Below, one piece after another: positions 8,298-17,400 of a stretch of DNA of 64,000 bases. The notes beneath the pieces are model-generated. The model saw only the letters and a list, made by a program, of their open reading frames with translations, was not told the DNA's origin and did not search any database. The stretch is from the NCBI RefSeq assembly GCF_003173595.1, contig NZ_QGNZ01000002.1, positions 930,001 to 994,000 on the forward strand, written 5' to 3'. How positions within the stretch are numbered: the first letter of the stretch is position 1; each line of letters starts with the position of its first letter. Origin of the DNA: Pedobacter yonginensis. GTDB lineage: Bacteria > Bacteroidota > Bacteroidia > Sphingobacteriales > Sphingobacteriaceae. The position numbers and the translations under genes are program-made.

Positions 8298-11051
8298 CTA
8301 TTTCACCTTGTATCTGTAAACACTTCTTCCGATTAATCCAGAACCATTAATGCCTTCTACCACCACCAGATAGTTCCCTGTTTGATCGGAGTTGTAAAAA
8401 CTGATTTCTGTTTTGCCTTCCTTACCTGTTATAACAGATGGATTCCAGTAAACGGTACTTCTAAGATCAGGCAAGTTGGTATTCTGACCATCGTACTTAG
8501 GGCTGTAGAATTCTTTCGCATTATCGTAGCCTTTAGGGTTATAATCGAGCACAGATGGGTCGTAACTTCTTCTAAAATTTCCTGTTCTGGTAAAAACAGC
8601 CATAATTGGGCCTTCGTTACCCCCACTTGCCTTTGAGTTTACGCCCTTACTTTCGTGAAGGAAATAAATCTTATCAATATCGGGCGGATTTTCGCCCGTG
8701 AAAAATGTTTGATAATCACATGGATCAATGGTCATACCATCTATGATAACGGTGTATCGTACTCTTTTAAACATCGGAACATACATTTGCCCGCATTCAT
8801 CTTTCGGCGTTCCGAAAACGTATTCAAAATTTACCCTGCTTCCATCCATTCGCGAAATACACTCCATTAAACTACTGCAAGGAGGACGTCTGCTATCAGG
8901 GCGATAAATTTCATCAACCTGACTTTCTTTAATGGTGTTTCCATAGGCCATTTTTTTGTTGGCTCTAATTTTAACTTCTTGCAGCTGCTGCACGCGGCTG
9001 AGCATCCCGCTTTTTTCCAGTTGCTGATCCAGTTCTCTACTGCTTTCCAGCGATTTTTTAACCAATTGCTGGATGTCTTGATTCAACTCGCCCATGTTCG
9101 GATTTGGCGTAACCATTTGTTGGTTGGGCTGATCAATAAAAGTGGTAACCAGCTTACTGCCTTTTTCATTTCTACCCTGAACGGTAAATTGCATGCCATC
9201 AAGTATTACCAGATTATTAAAACTATACCGCCCTTGTTGGTCGGTTAAGGTATCTCTAATCAGCCCGAACTTATTATTCAGTAGAGTTACCTTTCCGTTA
9301 ACAATTAGTTTTTTACCCAATGACGTTATTTTTCCCGAAATGGTACTGGTTATCTTTTCCGGACTAAAGGCTGGTGCAACTTGTTGTGGCGAAAGTACAT
9401 CCTTCCAAACAAACCTTCTAAAGCCTTGGGTAAGCATAAGTAAATCTAAATTTTCTCTGGTTGCGGCGCTTGGGTTGCTGAAATAGTAATTTGGTTTCTC
9501 TACAAAGCCTTTAATATCTGCACTGAGTAAGAGTTGTGAAAAGATGGTGTTGATTTTTGTTTCATCGGTCGGAACAGCATCCTCACTAATTACGGCTACA
9601 GATAGGTTTCCACTTACGGCATCTCCAGATGGGGCTGAAGAAGCTATTTGTAAAGCAACCTTTTCCCTAACGCCATATTCTTTTGGAGAAACTTCACTGA
9701 TTTTCACTTGCAGCGCATCGTTTCTTTGTAGAAAGAAAACCCTTTCATTAAGGGCTATGCCACCAGAAAACAGCGATATTTGCACGATGCCACTTGGTAA
9801 ATCGTTTAACGGGATGAATACAGAAGTTGTTGGTTTAGAAACTGTAACCTGCACAGCTGAATATACTTTGCCTCCAGATTGAGCAACTAGGCTTAAGGAT
9901 TGTGAGCCCTTTTTTAAAGTTTCTGCATTTGTATTAATGCGGACTAAAACCGTATCTGACTGTTGCCCACTAAGCTCATTCTCTCTTGGATAAACAGAAA
10001 GGGTTTGTCCTTCGGCTTTTGCAAGAGGTAATTTAATGAGCAATTCAGCGCTATCTTGCAATTTAACTTTGGCGGTATAAGTTCTTCCTTCTTCGGGCAT
10101 CAGATTGAAAAATCCCATGCCTAAATGCTTGGTTTCTATGGTGGCTACTTCCTTTTGTTGATCGTCTATGACAATGCCCTTTACATTTGCGCCAAGTCCT
10201 GAAGTTTCTGTTGCTTTAAATGCTATCCTGCTCCACACGCCATTAACCAAATAACCACCTTCTGGAAACAACTGGAAATCGGTTTTCAGCAATGCTGTTT
10301 TCAAGGGAAATGTTTTTGGGATGGACATATCCTCATTTAAACTAAAATTTGTAACTAGATAGCTGGTTTGGGCTGCCTCTGCCTTTGGAGTTGGAATATT
10401 CACGATGATTTGACCGAGCGCATCGGTTTTACCCCTGCCAGCAGCAAGAGTTTTATAACTTTCTTTTAAGCTATAACTTACATTGTTATTGGCGTAAGGT
10501 TTGCCACTTACATCTGTAAATTTAAGTACGGCCTTTATTTTAGTTTTGTCGCCATCCTTCTCGTAAATGTAATCGATTTTTGCAAAAACCGTATTGGCTA
10601 CGGAATTGCCAACACTAAAAGTATGATCGTAAAAATACTGTGGGCCAGCATTTCTCATCCATTGAGTGTAGGCTCTTAATCGGTAATTTCCCTCCTTCAT
10701 TGTACTATCATTTAATAAAAAATCACCTTTTGCCATGCCGCCCATAAGTGGGAGCTTAATTGTTTTAGTGGTAGAATCGCCTTCGTTGAGGAGGTCTATA
10801 TAAACTGCGCCACTAATTTGAGAGGGCTTATGGTCGTAACCGGAAGTTACATAAGCTTTAAGCCAAATGGTATCTCCAACGAGATAGTAAGGCTTATCGG
10901 TATGCAGATAAATTTTTTCTTGTGGATTTGTGTTGATCCATTTTTCTAAAGAAGTTACAATGGGGGCGAAGGGTTCATTTCCTTTTTGGGCGAATGCTAA
11001 AAGAGAAAAGAAACACAGGCCCAAACTAAAGAGAGTGCGTTTAATTAACAT
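8298..11051 (-). CDS. secreted MG2-type / plug-domain protein (paralogue 2)
   Basis: 917 aa with a signal peptide (MLIKRTLFSLGLCFFSLLAF-AQ). Architecture mirrors its neighbour: MG2-like domain near residues 40-140 (EKIYLHTDKPYYLVGDTIWL), several beta-sandwich domains, the shared 'LMLTQGFRRFVWKDVL' segment, a regulatory-like domain (SGKITSLGKKLIVNGKVTLL) and a diverged plug-like region (YTVIIDGMTIDP) that carries an insertion and several cysteines absent from paralogue 1. The C-terminal beta domain (YNSDQTGNYLVVVEGINGSG) is well conserved between the two. It follows dcd by 42 bases, so the two may be co-transcribed, though no functional link is apparent. Exact role unknown. Confidence 0.75.
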   Translation of the reverse strand: MLIKRTLFSLGLCFFSLLAFAQKGNEPFAPIVTSLEKWINTNPQEKIYLHTDKPYYLVGDTIWLKAYVTSGYDHKPSQISGAVYIDLLNEGDSTTKTIKLPLMGGMAKGDFLLNDSTMKEGNYRLRAYTQWMRNAGPQYFYDHTFSVGNSVANTVFAKIDYIYEKDGDKTKIKAVLKFTDVSGKPYANNNVSYSLKESYKTLAAGRGKTDALGQIIVNIPTPKAEAAQTSYLVTNFSLNEDMSIPKTFPLKTALLKTDFQLFPEGGYLVNGVWSRIAFKATETSGLGANVKGIVIDDQQKEVATIETKHLGMGFFNLMPEEGRTYTAKVKLQDSAELLIKLPLAKAEGQTLSVYPRENELSGQQSDTVLVRINTNAETLKKGSQSLSLVAQSGGKVYSAVQVTVSKPTTSVFIPLNDLPSGIVQISLFSGGIALNERVFFLQRNDALQVKISEVSPKEYGVREKVALQIASSAPSGDAVSGNLSVAVISEDAVPTDETKINTIFSQLLLSADIKGFVEKPNYYFSNPSAATRENLDLLMLTQGFRRFVWKDVLSPQQVAPAFSPEKITSTISGKITSLGKKLIVNGKVTLLNNKFGLIRDTLTDQQGRYSFNNLVILDGMQFTVQGRNEKGSKLVTTFIDQPNQQMVTPNPNMGELNQDIQQLVKKSLESSRELDQQLEKSGMLSRVQQLQEVKIRANKKMAYGNTIKESQVDEIYRPDSRRPPCSSLMECISRMDGSRVNFEYVFGTPKDECGQMYVPMFKRVRYTVIIDGMTIDPCDYQTFFTGENPPDIDKIYFLHESKGVNSKASGGNEGPIMAVFTRTGNFRRSYDPSVLDYNPKGYDNAKEFYSPKYDGQNTNLPDLRSTVYWNPSVITGKEGKTEISFYNSDQTGNYLVVVEGINGSGLIGRSVYRYKVK

Positions 11052-11093
11052 ATTTGGTTAGGTATTTGTTAAACGCAATTTAGAACAAATTTG

Positions 11094-11630
11094 TTAAAAT
11101 TTGTTCTTCCACATCATACTTTCTACTGGGCGTGTTGTTTTGTTATTGTACTTGGCGTTTCCCTTGGTGTTGTACATCGTTTCAATATTTCCTTCTACTG
11201 CGAAGTAAATAAGTTGACCAATTGGCATACCGGCATAAATTTTAACCGGTTGTGCTACCGATATTTCCAGTGTCCAAGTGTTGCAAAATCCCACATCGCC
11301 TTTCCCTGCGGTAGCATGGATGTCGATTCCAAGCCGACCGGTACTGCTTTTGCCTTCCAAAAAAGGAACGTGCGCATGCGTTTCCGTGTATTCTAAAGTT
11401 ACGCCTAAATATAAAGTTCCGGGGTGGAGGATATAACCATCCTTAGGAATTTCAAAATGCTCAATTTCGTTATGGGCTTTGGCATCAAGCACACGACTTT
11501 TGTATGTAGCCAAATACTTACCCAAATGCACATCGTAAGAGTTTGTACCTAAACACTCGCGCTTAAATGGCTCGATAATGATTGTCCCCTTATCAATTTC
11601 CTCCAAAATCCTTTTATCCGATAATATCAT
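11094..11630 (-). CDS. dcd: dCTP deaminase
   Basis: 178 aa, typical for the family. It deaminates dCTP to dUTP, feeding dTMP synthesis. Recognisable segments are MILSDKRILEEI at the start, LGTNSYDVHLG, FLEGKSSTGRLGIDIHATAG with the catalytic Arg/Ser region, and the TLEISVAQPVKIYAGMPIGQ segment that carries the catalytic Glu and trimer-interface residues. Whether it is mono-functional or also hydrolyses dUTP cannot be decided from sequence. It is the first gene of the long minus-strand run, divergent from the phosphopantetheinyl transferase gene across a 72-base spacer. Confidence 0.95.
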   Translation of the reverse strand: MILSDKRILEEIDKGTIIIEPFKRECLGTNSYDVHLGKYLATYKSRVLDAKAHNEIEHFEIPKDGYILHPGTLYLGVTLEYTETHAHVPFLEGKSSTGRLGIDIHATAGKGDVGFCNTWTLEISVAQPVKIYAGMPIGQLIYFAVEGNIETMYNTKGNAKYNNKTTRPVESMMWKNKF

Positions 11631-11702
11631 TTTTATGCGTAATTTTGGCCTAAATTATCATTTATTTAAGATAATTTTGCATGTAAATCTCCAATTTTAT
11701 AA

Positions 11703-12353
11703 ATGCCAATAGTTTATAATAAAAATATCGAAGATCATTCTGCTCTGGCAATCTGGAAAATTGAAGAAACGGAAGAAGAATTGTTTGCCGGCCTTCAGCT
11801 TAAACAGCATGAACTGGATTTAATTGCTTCCTTTAATAATGGTAAGAGACTGTTGCACTGGTTAAGTACTAGGCTTTTACTGAGGACAATGCTGAACACC
11901 AAAGATTATATCGATTGCCAATTTGATGAAGATGGTAAACCCTATCTGGTTAATTCTGAATATCACATTTCATTAAGCCATTCGTATGATTATGCTGCGG
12001 TAATGATTAGTAAAGATTTTGCGTGTGGTGTGGATATCGAACTCATTAAGCATAAAATAAAGAGCATTAAACATAAGTTTTTGAGTGATGTAGAGCTTGC
12101 CCAAAAGCAAATTGGCGACAATACAGAAGGCTTATATGTAGCTTGGTGTGCCAAAGAGGCCATATACAAATGGCATGGTAAAAAAGGCTTAGAGTTTAAA
12201 CAGCACATTCACATCAAACCCTTTAAATTAAAACCAGAAGGATGCCTAAATGCGCTGGTAGAATTGCCGACCGGAACAAGAGAACTAGCCGTTAATTATT
12301 TCAAAACTAAGGATGGATACATGCTTGGTTATGTGCTCTCTACCCCAGATTAA
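11703..12353 (+). CDS. 4'-phosphopantetheinyl transferase superfamily protein
   Basis: 216 aa, the two-lobed Sfp-type size rather than the short AcpS type. The motifs are GVDIELIKHKIKSIKHKFLS (metal and CoA binding, D and E) and WCAKEAIYKWHGKKGLEF (the W-x-x-KE-A motif). It transfers phosphopantetheine from CoA to a serine of carrier proteins. The substrate could be the fatty-acid ACP or a secondary carrier protein; no polyketide or peptide synthetase lies in the window. It is followed at 38 bases by lipB, another cofactor-attachment enzyme, in probable co-transcription. Confidence 0.88.
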   Translation: MPIVYNKNIEDHSALAIWKIEETEEELFAGLQLKQHELDLIASFNNGKRLLHWLSTRLLLRTMLNTKDYIDCQFDEDGKPYLVNSEYHISLSHSYDYAAVMISKDFACGVDIELIKHKIKSIKHKFLSDVELAQKQIGDNTEGLYVAWCAKEAIYKWHGKKGLEFKQHIHIKPFKLKPEGCLNALVELPTGTRELAVNYFKTKDGYMLGYVLSTPD

Positions 12354-12391
12354 AACCTGTTTAACGCTCAGCTTAATTTTAATTCTACTGT

Positions 12392-13165
12392 ATGCAAAAC
12401 GAAATCAATATTGGCTGTTCGAACGTTGCCGGATTTAATGGCAAAGCCGATGAATTGCCTAAACCCACCAAAACCGTTCCTGTGCAATTTATGGATTGGG
12501 GCTTAACCGATTATCAGCAAGCGTGGGATAGGCAAGAAGCCCTGCTCAATAGTACAGTTGCTGTTAAAACCAAAAACCGAATCGAAAATTCGAAGCTGCC
12601 TACTCCCAATTATTTGGTTTTTTGCGAGCATCCACATGTTTACACTTTAGGCAAAAGTGGGCATCCGGAAAATCTATTGTTAGATGATGAAGGCTTAAAG
12701 GCAAAGCAGGCCACCTATTATAAAATTAACAGAGGTGGAGACATCACTTATCATGGGCCAGGTCAGATTGTGGGCTATCCCATTTTAGATTTGGAAAACT
12801 TTTTCACCGACATTCACTTATACCTCCGTACGCTGGAAGAAGCTGTAATTTTAACCTTAAAAGATTATGGTATAGTTGCAGGGAGATACCCCGGTTATAC
12901 AGGTGTGTGGTTAGATGCAGAGCAAGACAGTGCCCGTAAAATTTGTGCAATGGGTGTGCGTTGTAGCCGATGGGTAACTATGCACGGCTTTGCTTTTAAT
13001 GTAAACGTAGATTTAGATTATTTTAAAAATATTGTGCCTTGCGGGATCGACGATAAGGCCGTAACTTCATTGCAGCAAGAGCTTGGTTATCAACTTGATT
13101 TAGATGAAGTAAAAGATAAATTGAAAAACCACATTGCCCATTTGTTTCAAATGGAACTGATTTAG
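12392..13165 (+). CDS. lipB: octanoyl-[ACP]:protein N-octanoyltransferase
   Basis: 257 aa. Catalyses the first step of lipoate assembly, moving octanoyl from ACP to lipoyl-domain lysines. Motifs are RGGDITYHGPGQIVGYPI, ARKICAMGVRCSRWVTMHGF (with the catalytic Lys) and NIVPCGI (with the catalytic Cys). About 30 residues precede the usual family start near FMDWGLTDYQQAW, so a downstream start (ATG about 12491) is possible, though the frame is open and codon-like from 12392. It lies 38 bases after the phosphopantetheinyl transferase. No lipA is visible in the window. Confidence 0.93.
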   Translation: MQNEINIGCSNVAGFNGKADELPKPTKTVPVQFMDWGLTDYQQAWDRQEALLNSTVAVKTKNRIENSKLPTPNYLVFCEHPHVYTLGKSGHPENLLLDDEGLKAKQATYYKINRGGDITYHGPGQIVGYPILDLENFFTDIHLYLRTLEEAVILTLKDYGIVAGRYPGYTGVWLDAEQDSARKICAMGVRCSRWVTMHGFAFNVNVDLDYFKNIVPCGIDDKAVTSLQQELGYQLDLDEVKDKLKNHIAHLFQMELI

Positions 13166-13209
13166 TTTTGCCATAAATCTATTAGGCTAATTTTATCGTA
13201 AATTGAATC

Positions 13210-13935
13210 ATGAAAACTTTATTTGCAGCCCTTTTATTTTCTTTATTAACTTCGGGATGTACAAAAGAGAAAGATATGTCTGTTGCTAAAGATCCCGATA
13301 ATTCATTCGTTGCCCCAAATCAGAAGACTTCATTTACTTATTTGGCGCTTGGCGATTCTTATACCATTGGCGCATCGGTAACAAAGGCAGAATCTTTTCC
13401 GTATCAACTCCAAAGTGCGTTAAAGGCTCAAAACACTACCCTTGCTGATCCAAAAATTATTGCAGTAACTGGCTGGACTACAGACGAATTGAAAGGAGCC
13501 ATAAAGCAAGCGAAACTGACAGAAAGATACGATTTTGTAACCCTTTTAATAGGTGTAAACAATCAATATAGAGGGTACCCTCTAGATACCTATAAGAAAG
13601 AGTTTTCAGAATTATTGCAAACCGCAATTGATTTTGCCAATGGCAGTAAACGCAGAGTTTTTGTGATCTCCATTCCCGATTGGGGCGCTACTCCATTTGG
13701 AAAAAACGCCGCAAAAGGCCCTCAAACCATAGCTGCTGAAATAGACGCTTTTAATGCGGCAAATAAAGAAATAACCCTCGCTGCAGGCGTAAGTTATACA
13801 GACATTACTCCGGGTTCTCGCAATGCTAAAACAGATCCTGCATTAATTGCAGCAGACGGTTTACACCCTAGCGCGAAAATGTACGCAGAATGGGTTAATG
13901 CATTACTTCCAAAAGTTACCGAAGTATTAAAGTAA
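13210..13935 (+). CDS. SGNH/GDSL-hydrolase lipoprotein
   Basis: 241 aa. The N-terminus is a lipoprotein signal (LLFSLLTSGC, lipidated Cys at residue 17). The SGNH blocks are visible: LGDSYTIGA (block I, catalytic Ser), a Gly in the TGWTTDEL region (block II), GVNNQYRG (block III Asn) and DGLHPS (block V Asp/His). Such proteins are lipases, esterases or carbohydrate deacetylases; the substrate cannot be assigned. It follows lipB by 44 bases and is likely anchored in the cell envelope. Confidence 0.85.
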   Translation: MKTLFAALLFSLLTSGCTKEKDMSVAKDPDNSFVAPNQKTSFTYLALGDSYTIGASVTKAESFPYQLQSALKAQNTTLADPKIIAVTGWTTDELKGAIKQAKLTERYDFVTLLIGVNNQYRGYPLDTYKKEFSELLQTAIDFANGSKRRVFVISIPDWGATPFGKNAAKGPQTIAAEIDAFNAANKEITLAAGVSYTDITPGSRNAKTDPALIAADGLHPSAKMYAEWVNALLPKVTEVLK

Positions 13936-13993
13936 TTTAAGATTTTACCCTTTTGCGTTATCTAATGAAAATGTTTTCTAGCGAATAGAAAAG

Positions 13994-14737
13994 CTAATCT
14001 ACTCTTGACGTAGCAAAATTATAATCAGCCATTATGGTTTCTAGAAACTTCAGTTCGTGCATTCCCTCCGGAATAGCAATATGAAGATGATTAGAAATTC
14101 TTGCCGCCATCTGGTAAATCAGCGTATGGTTGCCCGTTTTATAGTAGGTGCTAATCACTTCGTGAATCAATTCAATATCTCTATCGCTCAATAGATTTAC
14201 CTCGTTAAAAATTGGCGTATATTCCTCATCAACGGGATGAAAAGCAATTTGATTCAACTGTGTTTGGGGTTGGGTTTTGATCAGTGTTGTGCCTGCAACG
14301 AGGTCGCCTAAACGTTGCTTATTTTCGGTAACAGCAACGAAAATTAAAGCACCCAGCCACGATGTTAGCGTAAAATCTACAATCCTAAAAACCCAGCGCA
14401 TAAAGTACTGCCCAAGGCTTGCCTGAGAACCATCTAAGCTAATTACCCTGATTTTAAGTAAGCGCTTACCAATGCTTTGGCCATTCATAAATATTTCGCA
14501 AAGCAAATCGTAAAAAACAAAGCCAGCCCCATAAATAACCACCAAAACAATAAAGGTTATGCTACCTGCCTGTAGCAATCCTGTCATCGCAAAAAGGAGC
14601 AGAAAAACCAAAAATAAGCCCACAAATAAGCCAAAGTCAATTAATCTGGCCGCAACCCTTTCGCCCAAGCCCGCAACAGCGTAATCTATATCAATGTGTT
14701 GGCTCGTACTTACTTTTATCGTTTCCATGTTATTCAA
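13994..14737 (-). CDS. RDD-family membrane protein
   Basis: 247 aa. Three hydrophobic segments (about residues 30-52, 58-82, 110-135) carry the family hallmark: ERVAARLIDFGLF, then NGQSIGKRLLKIRV, then RLGDLVAGTTLI. A cytoplasmic C-terminal tail of about 90 residues follows. Function of RDD proteins is unsettled; transport or ion homeostasis has been proposed for some. It is divergent from spoIIM-like 14825, with 87 bases between them, and belongs to the MoxR/DUF58 neighbourhood that follows. Confidence 0.85.
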   Translation of the reverse strand: MNNMETIKVSTSQHIDIDYAVAGLGERVAARLIDFGLFVGLFLVFLLLFAMTGLLQAGSITFIVLVVIYGAGFVFYDLLCEIFMNGQSIGKRLLKIRVISLDGSQASLGQYFMRWVFRIVDFTLTSWLGALIFVAVTENKQRLGDLVAGTTLIKTQPQTQLNQIAFHPVDEEYTPIFNEVNLLSDRDIELIHEVISTYYKTGNHTLIYQMAARISNHLHIAIPEGMHELKFLETIMADYNFATSRVD

Positions 14738-14824
14738 ATATATAATATGCTTTTTTATTTTTTGTTGACTAATAAAAATTTTGTTTTATTTTAACGGAAA
14801 ATTAAACGCGACACAAGTTATTTT

Positions 14825-15778
14825 ATGAGAGAGGCGCTTTTTGTAAAGCAAAATTCTGAGAAGTGGAAAGATTACGAAACTTTACAGACTGAAAATCCAG
14901 ATGAATTGGCGCATCGTTTTATCGATATCACCAATGATTTGGCCTACTCTAAAACATTTTACCCAAAATCTAAAACCACTGCATACCTAAATGGGATTGC
15001 ATCTGTACTGCACCAAGCCATCTATAAAAATAAAAAGGAGGAGAAAGGGCGCTTCATAAAATTTTGGAAATACGAATTGCCAATGCTTTTCTTCAACTAT
15101 AGAAAGCAGCTATTGTATTCGATGATTTTCTTTGTGATTTCTGCCGCCATCGGCGTCATTTCCGCGAAGTATGACGATTCTTTCCTTAGAATGTTTTTTG
15201 GCGACGACTACATCAACATGACCAATGAAAACATTGCAAAGGGCGACCCCTTTGGTGTTTATAAGCAACAAGGCGAGATTATGATGTTTATTCAAATTGC
15301 CTCAAACAACGTATTTGTAATGTTGATGATGTTTGTGTCGGGTGTTTTCCTGTCCGTCGGCCCGATTTTTTATTTGCTAAGAACAGGAATTATGATCGGT
15401 GCTTTCGAATATTTCTTCTATAGCAAAGGTTTGGGCACACAATCCATATTGGTTATTTGGATTCATGGCACCTTGGAAATACTTTCGGCAGTTATTGCAG
15501 GTGGAGCGGGCTTGATTTTAGGAAATGGAATTTTATTTCCGAAAACGCTGTCCAGGATGGCTTCCTTTAAAAATAGTGCAAAAGATGCTTCTAAAATTGC
15601 AATGGGCATTGTTCCCATTATTTTATTGGCCGCATTTTTCGAAAGCTTTGTTACCCGCCACACCGAAATGCCAATTTGGCTGAGCTTAAGCATATTAATT
15701 GGCTCATTCATTTTTATGGTTGGATATGTAATAGTTTATCCGGCCCAATTATTTAAACGCACTCAAACACAACTATAA
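14825..15778 (+). CDS. stage II sporulation protein M-family membrane protein
   Basis: 317 aa. A soluble N-terminal part of about 90 residues (MREALFVKQNSEKWKDYETL) precedes several transmembrane helices, including IFFVISAAIGVISAKY and FVMLMMFVSGVFLSVGPIF, with the HGTLEILSAVIAGGAG motif typical of SpoIIM. This is a non-sporulating lineage, so the name reflects fold only. It heads the plus-strand cluster and its stop is immediately followed by the next ATG at 15779, indicating tight translational linkage. Confidence 0.85.
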   Translation: MREALFVKQNSEKWKDYETLQTENPDELAHRFIDITNDLAYSKTFYPKSKTTAYLNGIASVLHQAIYKNKKEEKGRFIKFWKYELPMLFFNYRKQLLYSMIFFVISAAIGVISAKYDDSFLRMFFGDDYINMTNENIAKGDPFGVYKQQGEIMMFIQIASNNVFVMLMMFVSGVFLSVGPIFYLLRTGIMIGAFEYFFYSKGLGTQSILVIWIHGTLEILSAVIAGGAGLILGNGILFPKTLSRMASFKNSAKDASKIAMGIVPIILLAAFFESFVTRHTEMPIWLSLSILIGSFIFMVGYVIVYPAQLFKRTQTQL

Positions 15779-16672
15779 ATGGCAGAAAAAATAGAATTCA
15801 AAAAGATACGAGAATTCGGAGAAATTATTGGAGATACCTTTTTGTTCATCAGACAAAATTTTAAGCCCTTAATGAAGGCTTTTTTATACCTCTGTGGTAT
15901 TTTTATTCTAGGTGGAATCCTTACCATGATTATGACCCAGTTGCAAGTAGGCGACATGCAAGAGAATTTCAGGAATAGTTATAATTTTTCGGGCGAATCG
16001 GTTTGGAGTAGGCTATCAAAATTTGTAATTCAATATCTCTTTATGATGATGTTTATGATGTTGAGTTATACGTCTGTTTACGTTACCGTTTTAAGTTATG
16101 TTGCGCTCTATATTCAGAAAGGCAATGTTGCACCGAATGTTGAAGAGGTTTGGAGTTACTATAAATACTATTTCTTTCGCATGTTTGGTAGCGGAATCGT
16201 GATTTCCATTTTTTTAGTATTCTGTTTTGCATGTTGTTTCTTTCCAGGCGTATATGTTTTTCCAGCCGTTTCCATCATGTCAGTTATCATGGTTATTGAA
16301 AATGCAAGTTTGGGCTATTCTTTTAACCGATCCTTTAAACTTTTGCGCAACGAATGGTGGGCCACGGCTGGTGTTTTAATTGTAGTCTCCATCATCACTT
16401 ACGCTTGTACCCTATTAGTACAATTACCGGCTACAATAATTGCAATGGTTAGTGCATTTACACATGCAGAACAACGCATCACAAAAACCTATGCCATTGT
16501 AGCTTCCATTTCTCAGTATTTATCTCAAATCTTTTTAATTATTCCAATACTAGCGGCAACATTAATTTATTTTAACCTGGTTGAGCGTAAAGAAAGTACA
16601 GGGCTACTAGATCGGATTGATGGACTGGGAAAAGGCCCTGAGCAGTTTAATTCTACTCCAGAAGAATATTAG
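15779..16672 (+). CDS. multi-pass membrane protein of the MoxR/DUF58 cluster
   Basis: 297 aa with about six predicted transmembrane helices (for example FLYLCGIFILGGILTMIM, VISIFLVFCFACCFFPGVYV, AGVLIVVSIITYACTLLV). I do not recognise a catalytic motif. The pattern of long helices with a short hydrophilic N-terminus is that of the membrane partner commonly found between SpoIIM-like and DUF4129 genes in Bacteroidota. It abuts the upstream gene with no gap and precedes the DUF4129 gene by two bases, so it is almost certainly part of the same complex or pathway. Confidence 0.75.
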   Translation: MAEKIEFKKIREFGEIIGDTFLFIRQNFKPLMKAFLYLCGIFILGGILTMIMTQLQVGDMQENFRNSYNFSGESVWSRLSKFVIQYLFMMMFMMLSYTSVYVTVLSYVALYIQKGNVAPNVEEVWSYYKYYFFRMFGSGIVISIFLVFCFACCFFPGVYVFPAVSIMSVIMVIENASLGYSFNRSFKLLRNEWWATAGVLIVVSIITYACTLLVQLPATIIAMVSAFTHAEQRITKTYAIVASISQYLSQIFLIIPILAATLIYFNLVERKESTGLLDRIDGLGKGPEQFNSTPEEY

Positions 16673-16674
16673 AA

Positions 16675-17400
16675 ATGCGTTTATTGCTTGCCTTATTTCT
16701 GTTCTTATCTGCCGCGTCGGTTCATGCACAAACTGGTCAAAAAACCATTGTATATAAGAAACCTATTGCTGTTAAAATTTACAGCACTAAGGTTGAACTG
16801 CGCAAAATTGACAGGGAAGCCATTAAAACCTACAGCAAGCAGAAAGATTTTATTTATGAGGATGCAGCACCAGAAACTTTAACTTGGTGGGATAAATTCT
16901 GGAATAAGTTTTGGAAACTGATAGATAAACTTTTAGGCAATAAAATTAGTGGAAGCGTTTTAAAGGTTGTATTAATTGCAGTAGCCATTGCTGCGGTGGT
17001 TTTCATCGCAATTAAACTTATTGGTTTAGATTTTAGACTTCTGTCGGGCAAATCGAAATCGTTAGAAGTGCCCTTCGAAGAAAGTTTGGAGAACATCCAT
17101 GAAATTGATTTTGATGACCAAATATCGAATGCCTTACAAACCCAAAATTATCGATTAGCCGTTCGTTTGCTCTACTTAAAAACACTAAAAAACCTAAGTG
17201 ATAAGCAACTTATAAACTGGTTACCCGATAAAACAAATCAGGCTTATGTTTTAGAAATTGCTGATGAGGGCAGGCGAGACGAATTCTCTAAGTTGACCAA
17301 TCAATTCGAATACATTTGGTATGGGGAGTTTTTTATCGATAAAACCACATTCGAAAATGTGAACCAATCTTTTCATGATTTTAACCTGAAAAAAGCATGA
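16675..17400 (+). CDS. DUF4129-type membrane protein
   Basis: 241 aa. Signal peptide (MRLLLALFLFLSAASVHA-Q), then a periplasmic stretch, one transmembrane helix near residues 100-120 (KVVLIAVAIAAVVFIAIKLI), and a cytoplasmic C-terminal domain with the DUF4129-like helical signature (NYRLAVRLLYLKTLKNLSD, then FEYIWYGEFFID). DUF4129 proteins are regular companions of MoxR ATPases and DUF58 proteins. Its last four bases overlap the start of the DUF4350 gene (ATGA), a translational-coupling arrangement. Confidence 0.8.
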   Translation: MRLLLALFLFLSAASVHAQTGQKTIVYKKPIAVKIYSTKVELRKIDREAIKTYSKQKDFIYEDAAPETLTWWDKFWNKFWKLIDKLLGNKISGSVLKVVLIAVAIAAVVFIAIKLIGLDFRLLSGKSKSLEVPFEESLENIHEIDFDDQISNALQTQNYRLAVRLLYLKTLKNLSDKQLINWLPDKTNQAYVLEIADEGRRDEFSKLTNQFEYIWYGEFFIDKTTFENVNQSFHDFNLKKA

